NCBI RefSeq assembly: GCF_900119735.1 | Contig: NZ_FPJW01000005.1 | Location: 1-64,000 of the forward strand | DNA from: Marinospirillum alkaliphilum DSM 21637 | GTDB taxonomy: Bacteria; Pseudomonadota; Gammaproteobacteria; Pseudomonadales; Halomonadaceae | Length of the DNA: 64,000 nt | Reading direction: 5' to 3' | Part shown: in pieces, positions 1-7,070 of the stretch | How positions within the stretch are numbered: position 1 is the stretch's first letter | Layout of the letters: each line of letters starts with the position of its first letter | Translations under genes and position numbers: made by a program | Notes under the pieces: generated by a model | Seen by the model: the letters and a program-made list of their open reading frames with translations, nothing else | The model's database searches: none | What the model was told of the DNA's origin: nothing

Positions 1-42
1 CTGATCTTTTATCGTTTCCTCGAAATACATGGTGGTAGCCAT
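1..42 (-). CDS. cassette 4 gene, 5' end only (second copy of the 69-aa cassette protein)
   Basis: The 14 codons visible here (start codon at 42 on the minus strand) are identical at DNA level to the first 14 codons of the gene at 840-1049, and the leader and attC edge up to position 95 are identical too. The gene is therefore the start of a duplicate of cassette 2, cut by the window edge. The function is unknown. Whether the rest of this copy is intact cannot be seen. Confidence 0.75.
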   Translation of the reverse strand, partial: MATTMYFEETIKDQ

Positions 43-95
43 ATAGTTCTCTCCTTGTGTAACCCACAGTTACTGAACTGAAATTCTTCTAACGC
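1..95. repeat. duplicated cassette edge (matches 1008-1102)
   Basis: Positions 1-95 match 1008-1102 base for base. The match ends two bases beyond the conserved AAC of the attC core, and from there the two attC sites diverge. A break at the recombination core is what excision and reinsertion, or duplication, of a whole cassette produces; homologous duplication would not be expected to stop there. The left limit of the repeat is set only by the window edge. Confidence 0.95.
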
Positions 96-191
96 TCCTG
101 TTCTGGCGCGAAAGTATGTTGGCGTGGCTTTTGCGTTCTTTGCAAAAGGCATGACGACATACTTTTATCGCTCAGGAACGGTTTGTTAGGC
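87..191 (-). other. attC site of cassette 3
   Basis: On the minus strand the site opens with GCCTAAC (191-185) and closes with GTTAGAA (93-87), about 105 bp apart. Between them are strong nested inverted repeats: aaagtatgt (111-119) against acatacttt (158-166), and ggctttttgc-like arms around 127-150, so the single strand can fold into the long hairpin used by integron integrases. The stop codon of the gene at 186-749 lies inside the GCCTAAC box, as is common in cassettes. Confidence 0.85.
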
Positions 192-749
192 GTTGTTTTT
201 CTCATCATCGTCCGAAACCGCATAAAAGAGACTTAGAGCGACCGCATAGGTGACAAAAGGAATCGCCACATACCGATAAAACCAATGTAAATCAGAAGGA
301 ACGTAGTAACTCGCAAAACCGAAAAGAAAAGCAAGGAACAAACAGCCAACTAGTCCGTACGCCCAATCCGGATCGCCCTTGAACTTCTCGATAATTCCAA
401 CGAAGGACAGGATTATCCAAGGAACACTCATCAAAATTACTAACGCTATCCTATGCTGGTCGGAAGTGAGGCCAAAGCTCTCTCCAGGCTCGTTGAGCAT
501 AATGCTCTTCACGTTTGCCGCCATTTCTTGGGCGGAGGATCTTACGGTCTCATTTCTGGACTCGAGAAGTGGCTCCAATGAGGAAAGCAAATCTGCGGCT
601 TTTTGATACTTATCCAGTCGGAATGTAGAAGTCGCCAATTCGTAGGAAACGATGCCAATAATTCCTACCGCAAGCGTGGCACAAATTACCGCCACTCGTT
701 TTGCAGAGAGCTCGGAAATTGTCTTTTCTAGGAACTCAAGGATTTGCAT
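186..749 (-). CDS. cassette 3 protein: unknown four-TM membrane protein (187 aa)
   Basis: I do not recognise this protein. It has a first membrane span at about residues 18-37, a polar, charged segment of about 60 residues (38-100) that could lie outside the membrane or form a coiled region, and three more spans at about 101-120, 130-150 and 157-178, followed by an acidic-lysine tail. The start codon lies about 14 bases inside the cassette border and the stop is inside attC1, so the gene fills the cassette exactly. Base composition is visibly more AT-rich than the core genes to the right, as expected of an acquired cassette. Expression would depend on an upstream integron promoter or a promoter in a neighbouring cassette. 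No enzymatic motif is visible. Confidence 0.75.
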   Translation of the reverse strand: MQILEFLEKTISELSAKRVAVICATLAVGIIGIVSYELATSTFRLDKYQKAADLLSSLEPLLESRNETVRSSAQEMAANVKSIMLNEPGESFGLTSDQHRIALVILMSVPWIILSFVGIIEKFKGDPDWAYGLVGCLFLAFLFGFASYYVPSDLHWFYRYVAIPFVTYAVALSLFYAVSDDDEKNNA

Positions 750-762
750 GTGCTACGTGACC

Positions 763-834
763 GCCTAACGCCGCGCTCTGCGGAAATTTAGGAGCGCCAG
801 CGAGTAAATTTTCCGTAGCAGCGATTTGTTAGAA
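763..834 (-). other. attC site of cassette 2
   Basis: On the minus strand the site runs from TTCTAAC (834-828) to GTTAGGC (769-763), 72 bp in all. The arms aaattt (785-790) and aaattttccg / cggaaattt pair internally, giving a short cruciform with the usual unpaired spacer. The opening box is complementary to the first bases of cassette 2 (TTAGAA from 1099), which confirms the pairing of site and cassette. Confidence 0.85.
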
Positions 835-839
835 GAGCT

Positions 840-1049
840 TCACTCTACGAAGCCGTGGTAGAAACCGACAGAGTTGACCGCTTCAACAAATCTCTTAGCT
901 GTTTTTCGATCCATTATTACTGTCTTTCCGTCAACAGTGATATAGATGCTGTCTTCTGGATAATAAGAGGAACGGCCAACTTCCAGCTCCATTTCCGTCC
1001 TTCCACCCTGATCTTTTATCGTTTCCTCGAAATACATGGTGGTAGCCAT
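840..1049 (-). CDS. cassette 2 protein: unknown small soluble protein (69 aa)
   Basis: This is a small, hydrophilic protein without signal peptide or membrane span. It is rich in short beta-like stretches (residues 1-45), with a charged, probably helical segment at about 46-60. I do not recognise a family. The gene fits inside cassette 2: its start is about 50 bases downstream of the cassette border and its stop is just before attC2. The leader holds an AGGAGAG-like ribosome binding site (minus strand, about 1056-1064) at good spacing. Part of an identical second copy lies at 1-42. Two identical copies in one short array suggest either recent duplication or a selected dosage effect; the sequence alone does not separate these. 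Confidence 0.7.
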   Translation of the reverse strand: MATTMYFEETIKDQGGRTEMELEVGRSSYYPEDSIYITVDGKTVIMDRKTAKRFVEAVNSVGFYHGFVE

Positions 1050-1102
1050 ATAGTTCTCTCCTTGTGTAACCCACAGTTACTGAACTGAAATTCTTCTAAC
1101 GC
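1008..1102. repeat. duplicated cassette edge (matches 1-95)
   Basis: This is the internal copy of the 95-bp repeat described at 1-95. It covers the first 14 codons of the 69-aa gene, its leader, and the cassette 1/cassette 2 junction up to the attC core. Confidence 0.95.
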
Positions 1103-1185
1103 CGTGGACAGCGGTGGCCTTGGAGCGCAAGCGGAAAGGACATCCGGCCGCCAAAGGCGGCGAACTGCTGCACTTTGTTATTGCC
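1094..1185 (-). other. attC site of cassette 1
   Basis: On the minus strand the site opens with GGCAATAAC (1185-1177) and closes with GTTAGAA (1100-1094), about 92 bp apart. Inside, gtgcagcagt pairs with the ccgctgtccac arm, and a perfect gccgcc/ggcggc stem caps the structure (about 1146-1162). This is a classic attC shape. The opening box is complementary to the start of cassette 1 (TTATTGCC from 1407). Confidence 0.85.
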
Positions 1186-1407
1186 AAAACCACCTAAAAT
1201 AACCACTGCCGCCACACTGGCTGAACCACTGACCGATAGATGCACCAGCCTGGACAACAGCACCTGATTTTCTGACTGCGTTACCCGCAACAGCTCAACC
1301 GCTTGATGTTGGCAACGACCTAAAACAAAGCCCGATACTGCGGCGGCGACCTGAAAACTGTACCGAAGTCACCAGCCTCAACCGATGCAACCAAGCCCCG
1401 GCAATAA
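1100..1407 (-). mobile_element. cassette 1 of the integron, no convincing gene
   Basis: The first cassette next to attI is 308 bp. Its minus strand has one reading frame open for roughly 90 codons from about 1359 into the attC, but it contains no ATG; the only plausible initiator is TTG at 1290, which would give 64 residues ending in attC-encoded sequence. The predicted peptide is hydrophobic (a valine/alanine-rich stretch around residues 18-36 from that start). It may be a decayed gene, a non-coding cassette, or a leader that lets downstream cassettes be expressed. I do not call a CDS here. Confidence 0.6.
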
Positions 1408-1449
1408 CATTTTGTTAGTAGGCATGCTCAAAACGCTTCTGCTGCCTAC
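1402..1449 (-). other. attI recombination site
   Basis: The crossover (minus strand G1408/T1407) is placed by the complementarity between the start of cassette 1 and its attC. Just upstream on the minus strand is AACAAAATG, similar to the AACAAAG that precedes the class 1 attI crossover. Next to it are perfect 7-bp inverted arms, GTAGGCA at 1418-1424 and TGCCTAC at 1443-1449, which may be integrase-binding or a hairpin. The core GTTATTG is off the GTTRRRY consensus, so the exact outer limit is uncertain. Confidence 0.6.
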
Positions 1450-1679
1450 TGTTTGCTTTTTGATCCAACTTACCGATTTTCCTGATTAAAGTCCATTGAT
1501 CCACCCCAAGGGTTGGGATGTAAACCCGCATGCGTGTTTTGCACCTGGGTTCTGTCACTTTTTCTGCTGTTCATATTCGTAACCATCTGTTTTTGTTATG
1601 GCACAACATTGATCCTGGTGTGAAAACGAGCAAGCTCGATTTTCATTTGAGCATTTTCAGCTTCCAAGATAAAAGTAGA

Positions 1680-1695
1680 CTGTATAAAAACACAG
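1680..1695 (+). promoter_or_regulatory. LexA (SOS) box in front of intI
   Basis: CTGTATAAAAACACAG fits the gammaproteobacterial LexA consensus CTGT-N8-ACAG with both half-sites perfect and an A/T-rich centre. It sits 23 bp before the intI start and overlaps a TATAAA (1683-1688) that could be the -10 element, so bound LexA would block transcription. SOS control of integron integrases is established for several integrons; the site here implies the same. Confidence 0.85.
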
Positions 1696-1718
1696 GCCGG
1701 ATATTGCGAGGCATCAAC

Positions 1719-2687
1719 ATGACAGGAAGTCCTTTTCTTAACGCCATTCAGCAGGATCTGCGCCAGAAAGGTTATGCACTGAAAACTGAAAAAACCTATG
1801 TGCACTGGATCAAGCGGTTCATTTTGTTTCATCAGAAACGTCATCCTGAAACCATGGGCAGTGAGGAGGTCCGGCTGTTTCTTTCCAGTCTTGCCAATGA
1901 CCGCCATGTAGCAGTGAATACGCAGAAGACTGCTTTGAATGCACTGGCTTTTCTATATAACCAGTTTCTGGATAAACCTTTGGGTGATCTGGATTTTAAT
2001 CCAGCAAAAAAACCACGACGTTTGCCTGTAGTGCTGTCAATCACTGAGGTTCAGCGTATCTTGCAGCAGTTTGACACTCGTAATCGCACGCTGTTTTCAT
2101 TGTTGTATGGCGGTGGACTGCGCATCAACGAGTGCCTGAGGTTACGAGTCAAGGATTTTGATTTTGATCACGGCTGTATTTCTGTTCATGATGGCAAGGG
2201 TGGTAAAAGCCGCAATACCTTGCTGCCCATGAGTTTAAAGCCCGCCATCCAGCAGTTGATTGAGGAAGCAGTGGCTCTGCAGGTATCAGATAATGCTCAG
2301 GGGATTGGTCCTTCATTGCCTTATGCGCTGGATCGCAAATACCCTTCGGCCTATCGGCAACCCGCCTGGATGTATGTTTTTCCTTCTGTGACCTGGTGCA
2401 ACCACCCAATCACCGGCAAGGTGTGCCGTCATCATTTGCACGATTCGGTGCCACGCAAGGCATTAAAAGCTGCCGTGCAACGTGCTGGCATTTTCAACAA
2501 GCGGGTTTCCTGCCATACCTTTCGCCATTCGTTTGCCACGCATTTATTGCAGGCCGGCAGGGATATTCGTACGGTACAGGAGTTGTTGGGCCATTCAGAT
2601 GTAAAAACGACGCAGATTTATACGCATGTGATCGGGCAGCATTTTGCGGGTACGGCCAGTCCACTGGATACGCTGGGGAGTTTCTGA
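1719..2687 (+). CDS. intI: integron integrase IntI (tyrosine recombinase)
   Basis: IntI recombines attC x attI and attC x attC to insert and excise gene cassettes. Tyrosine-recombinase residues are all present: R135, the H266-x-x-R269 pair, H292 and the nucleophile Y301 in the IYTHV motif. The extra segment that separates integron integrases from XerC/D is seen at about residues 203-223 (LDRKYPSAYRQPAWMYVFPS-like), so the subfamily call is firm. The N-terminal SAM-like domain covers residues 1-90. An upstream in-frame ATG at 1530 would add 63 residues that do not match the family and would place the LexA box inside the gene; the ATG at 1719, with GAGG at 1708-1711, gives the usual 322 residues. 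No frameshift or stop is seen, so the enzyme should be active. Confidence 0.95.
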   Translation: MTGSPFLNAIQQDLRQKGYALKTEKTYVHWIKRFILFHQKRHPETMGSEEVRLFLSSLANDRHVAVNTQKTALNALAFLYNQFLDKPLGDLDFNPAKKPRRLPVVLSITEVQRILQQFDTRNRTLFSLLYGGGLRINECLRLRVKDFDFDHGCISVHDGKGGKSRNTLLPMSLKPAIQQLIEEAVALQVSDNAQGIGPSLPYALDRKYPSAYRQPAWMYVFPSVTWCNHPITGKVCRHHLHDSVPRKALKAAVQRAGIFNKRVSCHTFRHSFATHLLQAGRDIRTVQELLGHSDVKTTQIYTHVIGQHFAGTASPLDTLGSF

Positions 2688-2849
2688 TTTTCAGGCACGC
2701 TACCGCCGAGGGATGGCGTTGGTGAGTGGCCGCATCCCTGAGGTGTTTGCAGCTTATTCCTTTAAGCCGTTCTGAAGCGGTTTCCATTGAATCAATCAGG
2801 GTAACCTCGTCCTTGAGGTTACCGGTTTTACATCGCTTTATTCAGCCAT
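2688..2849. terminator. hairpin between convergent intI and fumarase genes
   Basis: Perfect 9-bp arms GGTAACCTC (2800-2808) and GAGGTTACC (2815-2823) with a 6-base loop lie between two genes that converge. Only a short T run (2826-2829) follows on the plus strand and none on the minus strand, so it is a weak or bidirectional terminator candidate. Nothing else is seen in this 160-bp gap. Confidence 0.5.
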
Positions 2850-4367
2850 TCAAACAGCGGCAGCGTCTTTGGCGATGATGTCTTTCCACTGGGCCGGGCC
2901 GATGTTGTGGATGGAGTCACCACGAACGTCAACGGCGACGGTGACGGGCATGTCTTCCACGTCGAACTCGTAGATGGCTTCCATTCCCAGGTCTTCAAAG
3001 GCCAGCACTTTGGCGTGTTTGATGGCCTGGGCCACCAGGTAGGCAGCACCACCCACGGCCATCAGGTAGACGGCTTCGTTGTCACGAATGGCGTCGATGG
3101 CAATCGGGCCGCGTTCGGATTTACCGATCATGCCCAGCAGACCGGTTTTTTCCAGTACGGTGCGGGTGAATTTGTCCATGCGGGTGGCGGTGGTCGGGCC
3201 AGCCGGTCCCACCACTTCGTCACGCACCGGATCAACCGGGCCAACGTAGTAGATGAACTTGCCTTTCAGGTCCACCGGCAGTTCTTCACCCTTGTTGATC
3301 ATGTCGACCATGCGCTTGTGGGCGGCATCACGACCGGTCAGCATTTTGCCAGACAGCAGCACCACATCACCGGGTTTGAGGTCTTTCACTTCTTCGCGGG
3401 TGACGCTGTTCAGGTTGATGCGTTTGACACCGGCACCCACTTCACGGGTGATTTCCGGCCAGTCTTCCAGTTTCGGGGCTTCCAGTGCGGCCGGGCCACT
3501 GCCATCCAGTACAAAGTGGGTGTGGCGGGTGGCGGCACAGTTGGGGATGATGGCAACCGGTTTGTTGGCGGCGTGGGTCGGGTAGTCTTTCACCTTCACG
3601 TCCAGCACGGTGGTCAGACCGCCCAGGCCCTGGGCACCAATGCCCAGTTTGTTGACCTTGTCGTACAGCTCCAGGCGCAGTTCTTCGGCACGGTTGCTGG
3701 CACCACGGGCTTGCAGCTCCTGAATGTCGATCGGCTCCAGCAGGGCTTCTTTGGCCAGCAGCATGGCTTTTTCAGCGGTGCCACCAATGCCGATGCCGAG
3801 CATGCCGGGCGGACACCAGCCAGCACCCATTTTCGGCAGTTGTTCCAGCACCCATTCCACCACGTCATCAGACGGGTTGAGCATGGCAAATTTGGATTTG
3901 GCTTCGGAGCCGCCACCCTTGGCTGCCACGTGAACATCAACGGTGTTGCCGGGCACCAGTTTGGTGTGGATGATGGCCGGGGTGTTGTCTTTGGTGTTGG
4001 CACGCTTGCCGTCCGGATCAGCCAGTACCGAGGCACGCAGTACGTTGTCCGGGTGCAGGTAGGCACGACGCACCCCTTCGTTGACCATGTCTTCCACGCT
4101 CATGGTGGCACCATCCCAGCGCACGTCCATACCGATGTCCAGGAACACGGTGACAATGCCAGTGTCCTGACAGATCGGACGATGCCCCTGGGCACACATG
4201 CGGGAGTTGATCAGGATCTGCGCCATGGCATCCTTGGCTGCCGGTGACTGCTCACGCTCGTAGGCCTTGTTCAGGGAGTCAATGAAGTCCTTGGGGTGGT
4301 AGTAGGAAATGAACTGCAGGGCATCAGCAACGCTCTGGATCAGGTCTTCCTGGCGGATGACGGTCAT
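2850..4367 (-). CDS. fumA: fumarate hydratase, class I (Fe-S)
   Basis: The enzyme interconverts fumarate and malate in the TCA cycle in the cytoplasm. The 505 residues are the normal length of the oxygen-sensitive class I fumarases. The three cysteines expected to hold the 4Fe-4S cluster are visible: C66 in RPICQDTG, one in AGWCPPG, and one in PNCAATRH. The longer open frame reaches 4457, but the conserved N-terminus (MTVIRQEDLIQSV) starts at 4367 and is preceded by AGGACCTCC. It is transcribed divergently from the helicase gene to its right (230-bp gap including the unused upstream codons). Class I alpha and beta regions are fused in one chain, as in Pseudomonas and enterobacteria. No anaerobic regulator site was identified. 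Confidence 0.95.
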   Translation of the reverse strand: MTVIRQEDLIQSVADALQFISYYHPKDFIDSLNKAYEREQSPAAKDAMAQILINSRMCAQGHRPICQDTGIVTVFLDIGMDVRWDGATMSVEDMVNEGVRRAYLHPDNVLRASVLADPDGKRANTKDNTPAIIHTKLVPGNTVDVHVAAKGGGSEAKSKFAMLNPSDDVVEWVLEQLPKMGAGWCPPGMLGIGIGGTAEKAMLLAKEALLEPIDIQELQARGASNRAEELRLELYDKVNKLGIGAQGLGGLTTVLDVKVKDYPTHAANKPVAIIPNCAATRHTHFVLDGSGPAALEAPKLEDWPEITREVGAGVKRINLNSVTREEVKDLKPGDVVLLSGKMLTGRDAAHKRMVDMINKGEELPVDLKGKFIYYVGPVDPVRDEVVGPAGPTTATRMDKFTRTVLEKTGLLGMIGKSERGPIAIDAIRDNEAVYLMAVGGAAYLVAQAIKHAKVLAFEDLGMEAIYEFDVEDMPVTVAVDVRGDSIHNIGPAQWKDIIAKDAAAV

Positions 4368-4598
4368 GAAGGAGGTCCTCTTTATCATCTGGATGTTATC
4401 GCGCGCCAGTATAGCATTGCCGCCCTGCCACACCAGCCGTGCAAAGGTCGAAGCCATAACGCCGGTTTATTCTGATATCGCTGCTGGCTGCTTTGCTGTA
4501 AGCTTGTGCATCCTGCCTGTTGTTACCGCACTTTTCAGCGGTTGCCTTGAGCGGTTTATCAGTTTTTTCTTTTTTTAATACCGAGATATTTTCGATCC

Positions 4599-5918
4599 AT
4601 GAGTTTTTCCTCTTTGGGCCTGAGTGCCCCGATCCTTGCTGCACTGGATGCCCAGGGCTACACCAGCCCCACCCCGATTCAGGCCCAGGCCATTCCTGCC
4701 ATCATGGCCGGCAAAGACATTATGGCCGCTGCCCAGACCGGCACCGGCAAAACTGCAGGTTTCACCCTGCCGATTCTGGAACGCCTGGCCAGGGGTGAAC
4801 CGGCTAAAGCCAATCAGACCCGTGCACTGATTCTGACCCCGACCCGTGAGCTGGCCGCTCAGGTGGCAGAAAGTGTGGCCACCTATGGCAAGGGCATGCG
4901 CCTGTCTTCTGCCGTGGTGTTTGGTGGTGTCAGTATCAATCCGCAGATGATGAAGCTGCGCAAAGGCGTGGACATCCTGGTGGCCACACCGGGCCGCCTG
5001 CTGGATCTGTTCAACCAGAACGCCATCAACTTCAAGCAGCTGGAAGTGCTGGTGCTGGATGAAGCCGACCGCATGCTGGACATGGGTTTTATCCATGACA
5101 TCAAGAAGATTCTGAAGCTGCTGCCGCCGAAACGTCAGAACCTGCTGTTTTCCGCCACTTTTTCCGATGAAATCCGCCATCTGGCGCGTGGTCTGGTGAA
5201 CAATCCGGTGGAAGTGTCCGTCACGCCACCCAACTCCACCGCTGAACGGGTGGAGCAACAGGTGTTCAGTGTCGACAAGAAACAGAAGGCTGCCCTGCTG
5301 GTGCACCTGCTGAAAAAGCACCAGTGGTATCAGGTGCTGGTGTTCACCAAAACCAAGCATGGTGCCAATAAGCTGACTCAGTATCTGGAGAACGCCGGTT
5401 TTCAGGCCGCGGCCATTCACGGCAACAAGAGCCAGGGTGCCCGCACCAAGGCACTGGCGGGTTTTAAAGATGGCAGTGTGCAGATTCTGGTGGCAACAGA
5501 CATCGCTGCACGCGGACTGGACATTGATCAGTTGCCGCAGGTGGTGAACTATGAGCTGCCGAATGTGGCCGAGGACTATGTACACCGCATCGGTCGTACC
5601 GGTCGTGCCGGTGCTTCCGGCCACGCGGTATCACTGGTCTGTGATGAGGAAGTCAAACTGCTGAAGGCCATTGAGCGCCTGACCAGGGTACGTCTGCCCA
5701 TGGAGCAGGCGCAGGACTTCAAACCGGTGGCGCAGGGTGCTGATGTGACCAATGCACCGCGTGCACCGGGTGATGGTGGTCGTGCCAATCGTCCACCGGC
5801 CCGCCGCCCGCAACAGGCTGCTGCCGGTGATAACGAGGGTGCAGCTAAAAAGCGCTCACGCCCGAGACGTCGCCGTCCGTCCAATGCCAGCCAGAAACCG
5901 CAGATGGCACATAGCTGA
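4599..5918 (+). CDS. rhlE: DEAD-box ATP-dependent RNA helicase, RhlE type
   Basis: This helicase unwinds short RNA duplexes using ATP, probably in ribosome assembly or RNA turnover. All DEAD-box motifs are in order: Q motif (about residues 21-29), motif I AQTGTGKT (45-52), [18 protein letters not shown] (154-157), SAT, and [10 protein letters not shown] in the second RecA-like domain. After about residue 370 comes a basic, alanine/arginine-rich tail ending in [10 protein letters not shown], which is typical of RhlE and likely binds RNA non-specifically. It is monocistronic as far as spacing shows; the next gene starts 54 bp downstream with its own ribosome binding site. RhlE is preferred over DbpA or SrmB from the Q motif and the tail. 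Confidence 0.92.
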   Translation: MSFSSLGLSAPILAALDAQGYTSPTPIQAQAIPAIMAGKDIMAAAQTGTGKTAGFTLPILERLARGEPAKANQTRALILTPTRELAAQVAESVATYGKGMRLSSAVVFGGVSINPQMMKLRKGVDILVATPGRLLDLFNQNAINFKQLEVLVLDEADRMLDMGFIHDIKKILKLLPPKRQNLLFSATFSDEIRHLARGLVNNPVEVSVTPPNSTAERVEQQVFSVDKKQKAALLVHLLKKHQWYQVLVFTKTKHGANKLTQYLENAGFQAAAIHGNKSQGARTKALAGFKDGSVQILVATDIAARGLDIDQLPQVVNYELPNVAEDYVHRIGRTGRAGASGHAVSLVCDEEVKLLKAIERLTRVRLPMEQAQDFKPVAQGADVTNAPRAPGDGGRANRPPARRPQQAAAGDNEGAAKKRSRPRRRRPSNASQKPQMAHS

Positions 5919-5972
5919 CACCAGACGACTGATCATGGATAATCCATCAGATCAAGGATCTTTGGAGTGTCC

Positions 5973-7067
5973 ATGCAGAATCAGGGATCAGCACCGGAAA
6001 TCATCCCGGCAGGTGAACAGCAGCAGGTGCGTGGCAACTGGACCACGGCCTGGCTGAAGCACTGGTTGCAACTGCAACCGGTGCTTGTTACTCAAGACCC
6101 TGCACAGCTGATCATTCAGGCTGATGCCATGGACAGCAACGGTGCGCTGACCTTTCTGCACCTGTTTGGCAACAACCCCGCTTACTGGCCCGCCGGGCTG
6201 ACACCTTCCCAGCAGCAACTCCTGCAACTGGTCTTAAAACACCGCGAATCCCATATCCCTGAACCGGTGATGCTGAACTGGGTGGCGGATATCGGTTATC
6301 GCGTCAGTCGCCTGGGCCTTTATACCCGTCAGTTTCTGGAATTTCTGGGTCAGTTGGTAATGGCTTTGTTGTCACTGCTGCGCCACCCCCACCGTTTTCG
6401 CCTGCGCCTGTTTCTGGATGTGATTCAGAAGGATGGCCTGCATGCCGTGCCGATTGTGGCTCTGCTGTCTTTTCTGCTGGGGGCCGTGGTGGCCTGGCAG
6501 GGAGCCCTGCAGTTAAAAGCCTATGGCGCCAATATTTTCATTGTTGAGCTGGTGGCGTTAACCCACCTGCGTGAACTCGGCCCACTGATCACCGCGATTC
6601 TGGTGGCCGGTCGTTCCGGCTCGGCCTATGCCGCACAGCTGGCCACCATGAACATGAACCAGGAAATTCAGGCACTGCGCAGCCTGGGTCAGAACCCCTT
6701 TGACTGGCTGATTCTGCCGAAACTGCTGGGGTTACTGGTGGTGTTGCCGCTGCTGACGCTGCTGGCAGATCTCAGCGGCCTGGTGGGTGGCATGCTGGTG
6801 GCTCAGGCTCAGCTGGATATTTCCCCTTCACTCTTCTGGCAGCGCCTGGGTGATGAAATCAGCATCATTCATTTTGTGGTGGGCATGATCAAAGCCCCGG
6901 TGTTTGCACTGATCATTGTGAATGTCGGCTGCATGCAGGGCATGCTGGCCCGTGGTGGCGCGGAAGCCGTGGGGCTGCGCACCACCCGCAGTGTGGTGCA
7001 GGCCATTTTTCTGGTGATCATCACTGATGCCCTGTTTTCCATCCTTTTCAGCAATGCAGGCTGGTGA
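5973..7067 (+). CDS. MCE-type lipid ABC transporter permease (MlaE family, STAS-like N-terminus)
   Basis: This is the inner-membrane permease of an ABC system that moves phospholipid or another hydrophobic compound across the envelope. The first 110 residues are soluble and resemble a STAS-like domain found in some MlaE proteins; five or so membrane spans follow from about residue 120. The family segment LRELGPLITAILVAGRSGSAYAAQLATM-like region (about residues 190-220) is clear. A GTG at 5967 is also possible, but ATG 5973 lies five bases after GGAG. It is the first gene of a four-gene operon (permease, ATPase, MCE protein, lipoprotein) with 3-bp or overlapping junctions. It is not the canonical mlaFEDCB order, because ATPase and permease are swapped and no mlaC/mlaB follow. 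Confidence 0.88.
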   Translation: MQNQGSAPEIIPAGEQQQVRGNWTTAWLKHWLQLQPVLVTQDPAQLIIQADAMDSNGALTFLHLFGNNPAYWPAGLTPSQQQLLQLVLKHRESHIPEPVMLNWVADIGYRVSRLGLYTRQFLEFLGQLVMALLSLLRHPHRFRLRLFLDVIQKDGLHAVPIVALLSFLLGAVVAWQGALQLKAYGANIFIVELVALTHLRELGPLITAILVAGRSGSAYAAQLATMNMNQEIQALRSLGQNPFDWLILPKLLGLLVVLPLLTLLADLSGLVGGMLVAQAQLDISPSLFWQRLGDEISIIHFVVGMIKAPVFALIIVNVGCMQGMLARGGAEAVGLRTTRSVVQAIFLVIITDALFSILFSNAGW

Positions 7068-7070
7068 CGC

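Larger units (their letters stand above)
1..2687. mobile_element. chromosomal integron, integrase-proximal end (intI, attI, cassettes)
   Basis: A tyrosine recombinase of the integron-integrase subfamily reads rightwards, and an array of small genes separated by attC-like sites reads leftwards from it; this divergence is the standard integron layout. Reading the minus strand, cassette 1 is 1407 to 1100, cassette 2 is 1099 to 769, cassette 3 is 768 to 93, and cassette 4 starts at 92 and runs off the window. Each border was checked with the cassette rule that the first bases after the G/TT crossover are complementary to the R'' end of that cassette's own attC: TTATTGCC with GGCAATAAC, TTAGAA with TTCTAAC, TTAGGC with GCCTAAC. 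All three agree. The array continues beyond the left edge, so its total size is unknown. Confidence 0.9.

Noticed and set aside
1530-1718. Longer N-terminus for intI
   Set aside because: The extra 63 residues do not fit integron integrases, and the LexA box and probable promoter would lie inside the gene.
2907-4247. 446-codon open frame on the plus strand, opposite the fumarase gene
   Set aside because: Its translation is dominated by His, Val, Gly and Gln in the pattern made by the reverse complement of a GC-rich gene; there is no ribosome binding site, and the fumarase frame is certain.
4575-5624. 349-codon open frame on the minus strand, opposite the helicase
   Set aside because: It is a shadow of the helicase gene, His/Gln-rich with no domain, and the DEAD-box motifs prove the other strand.
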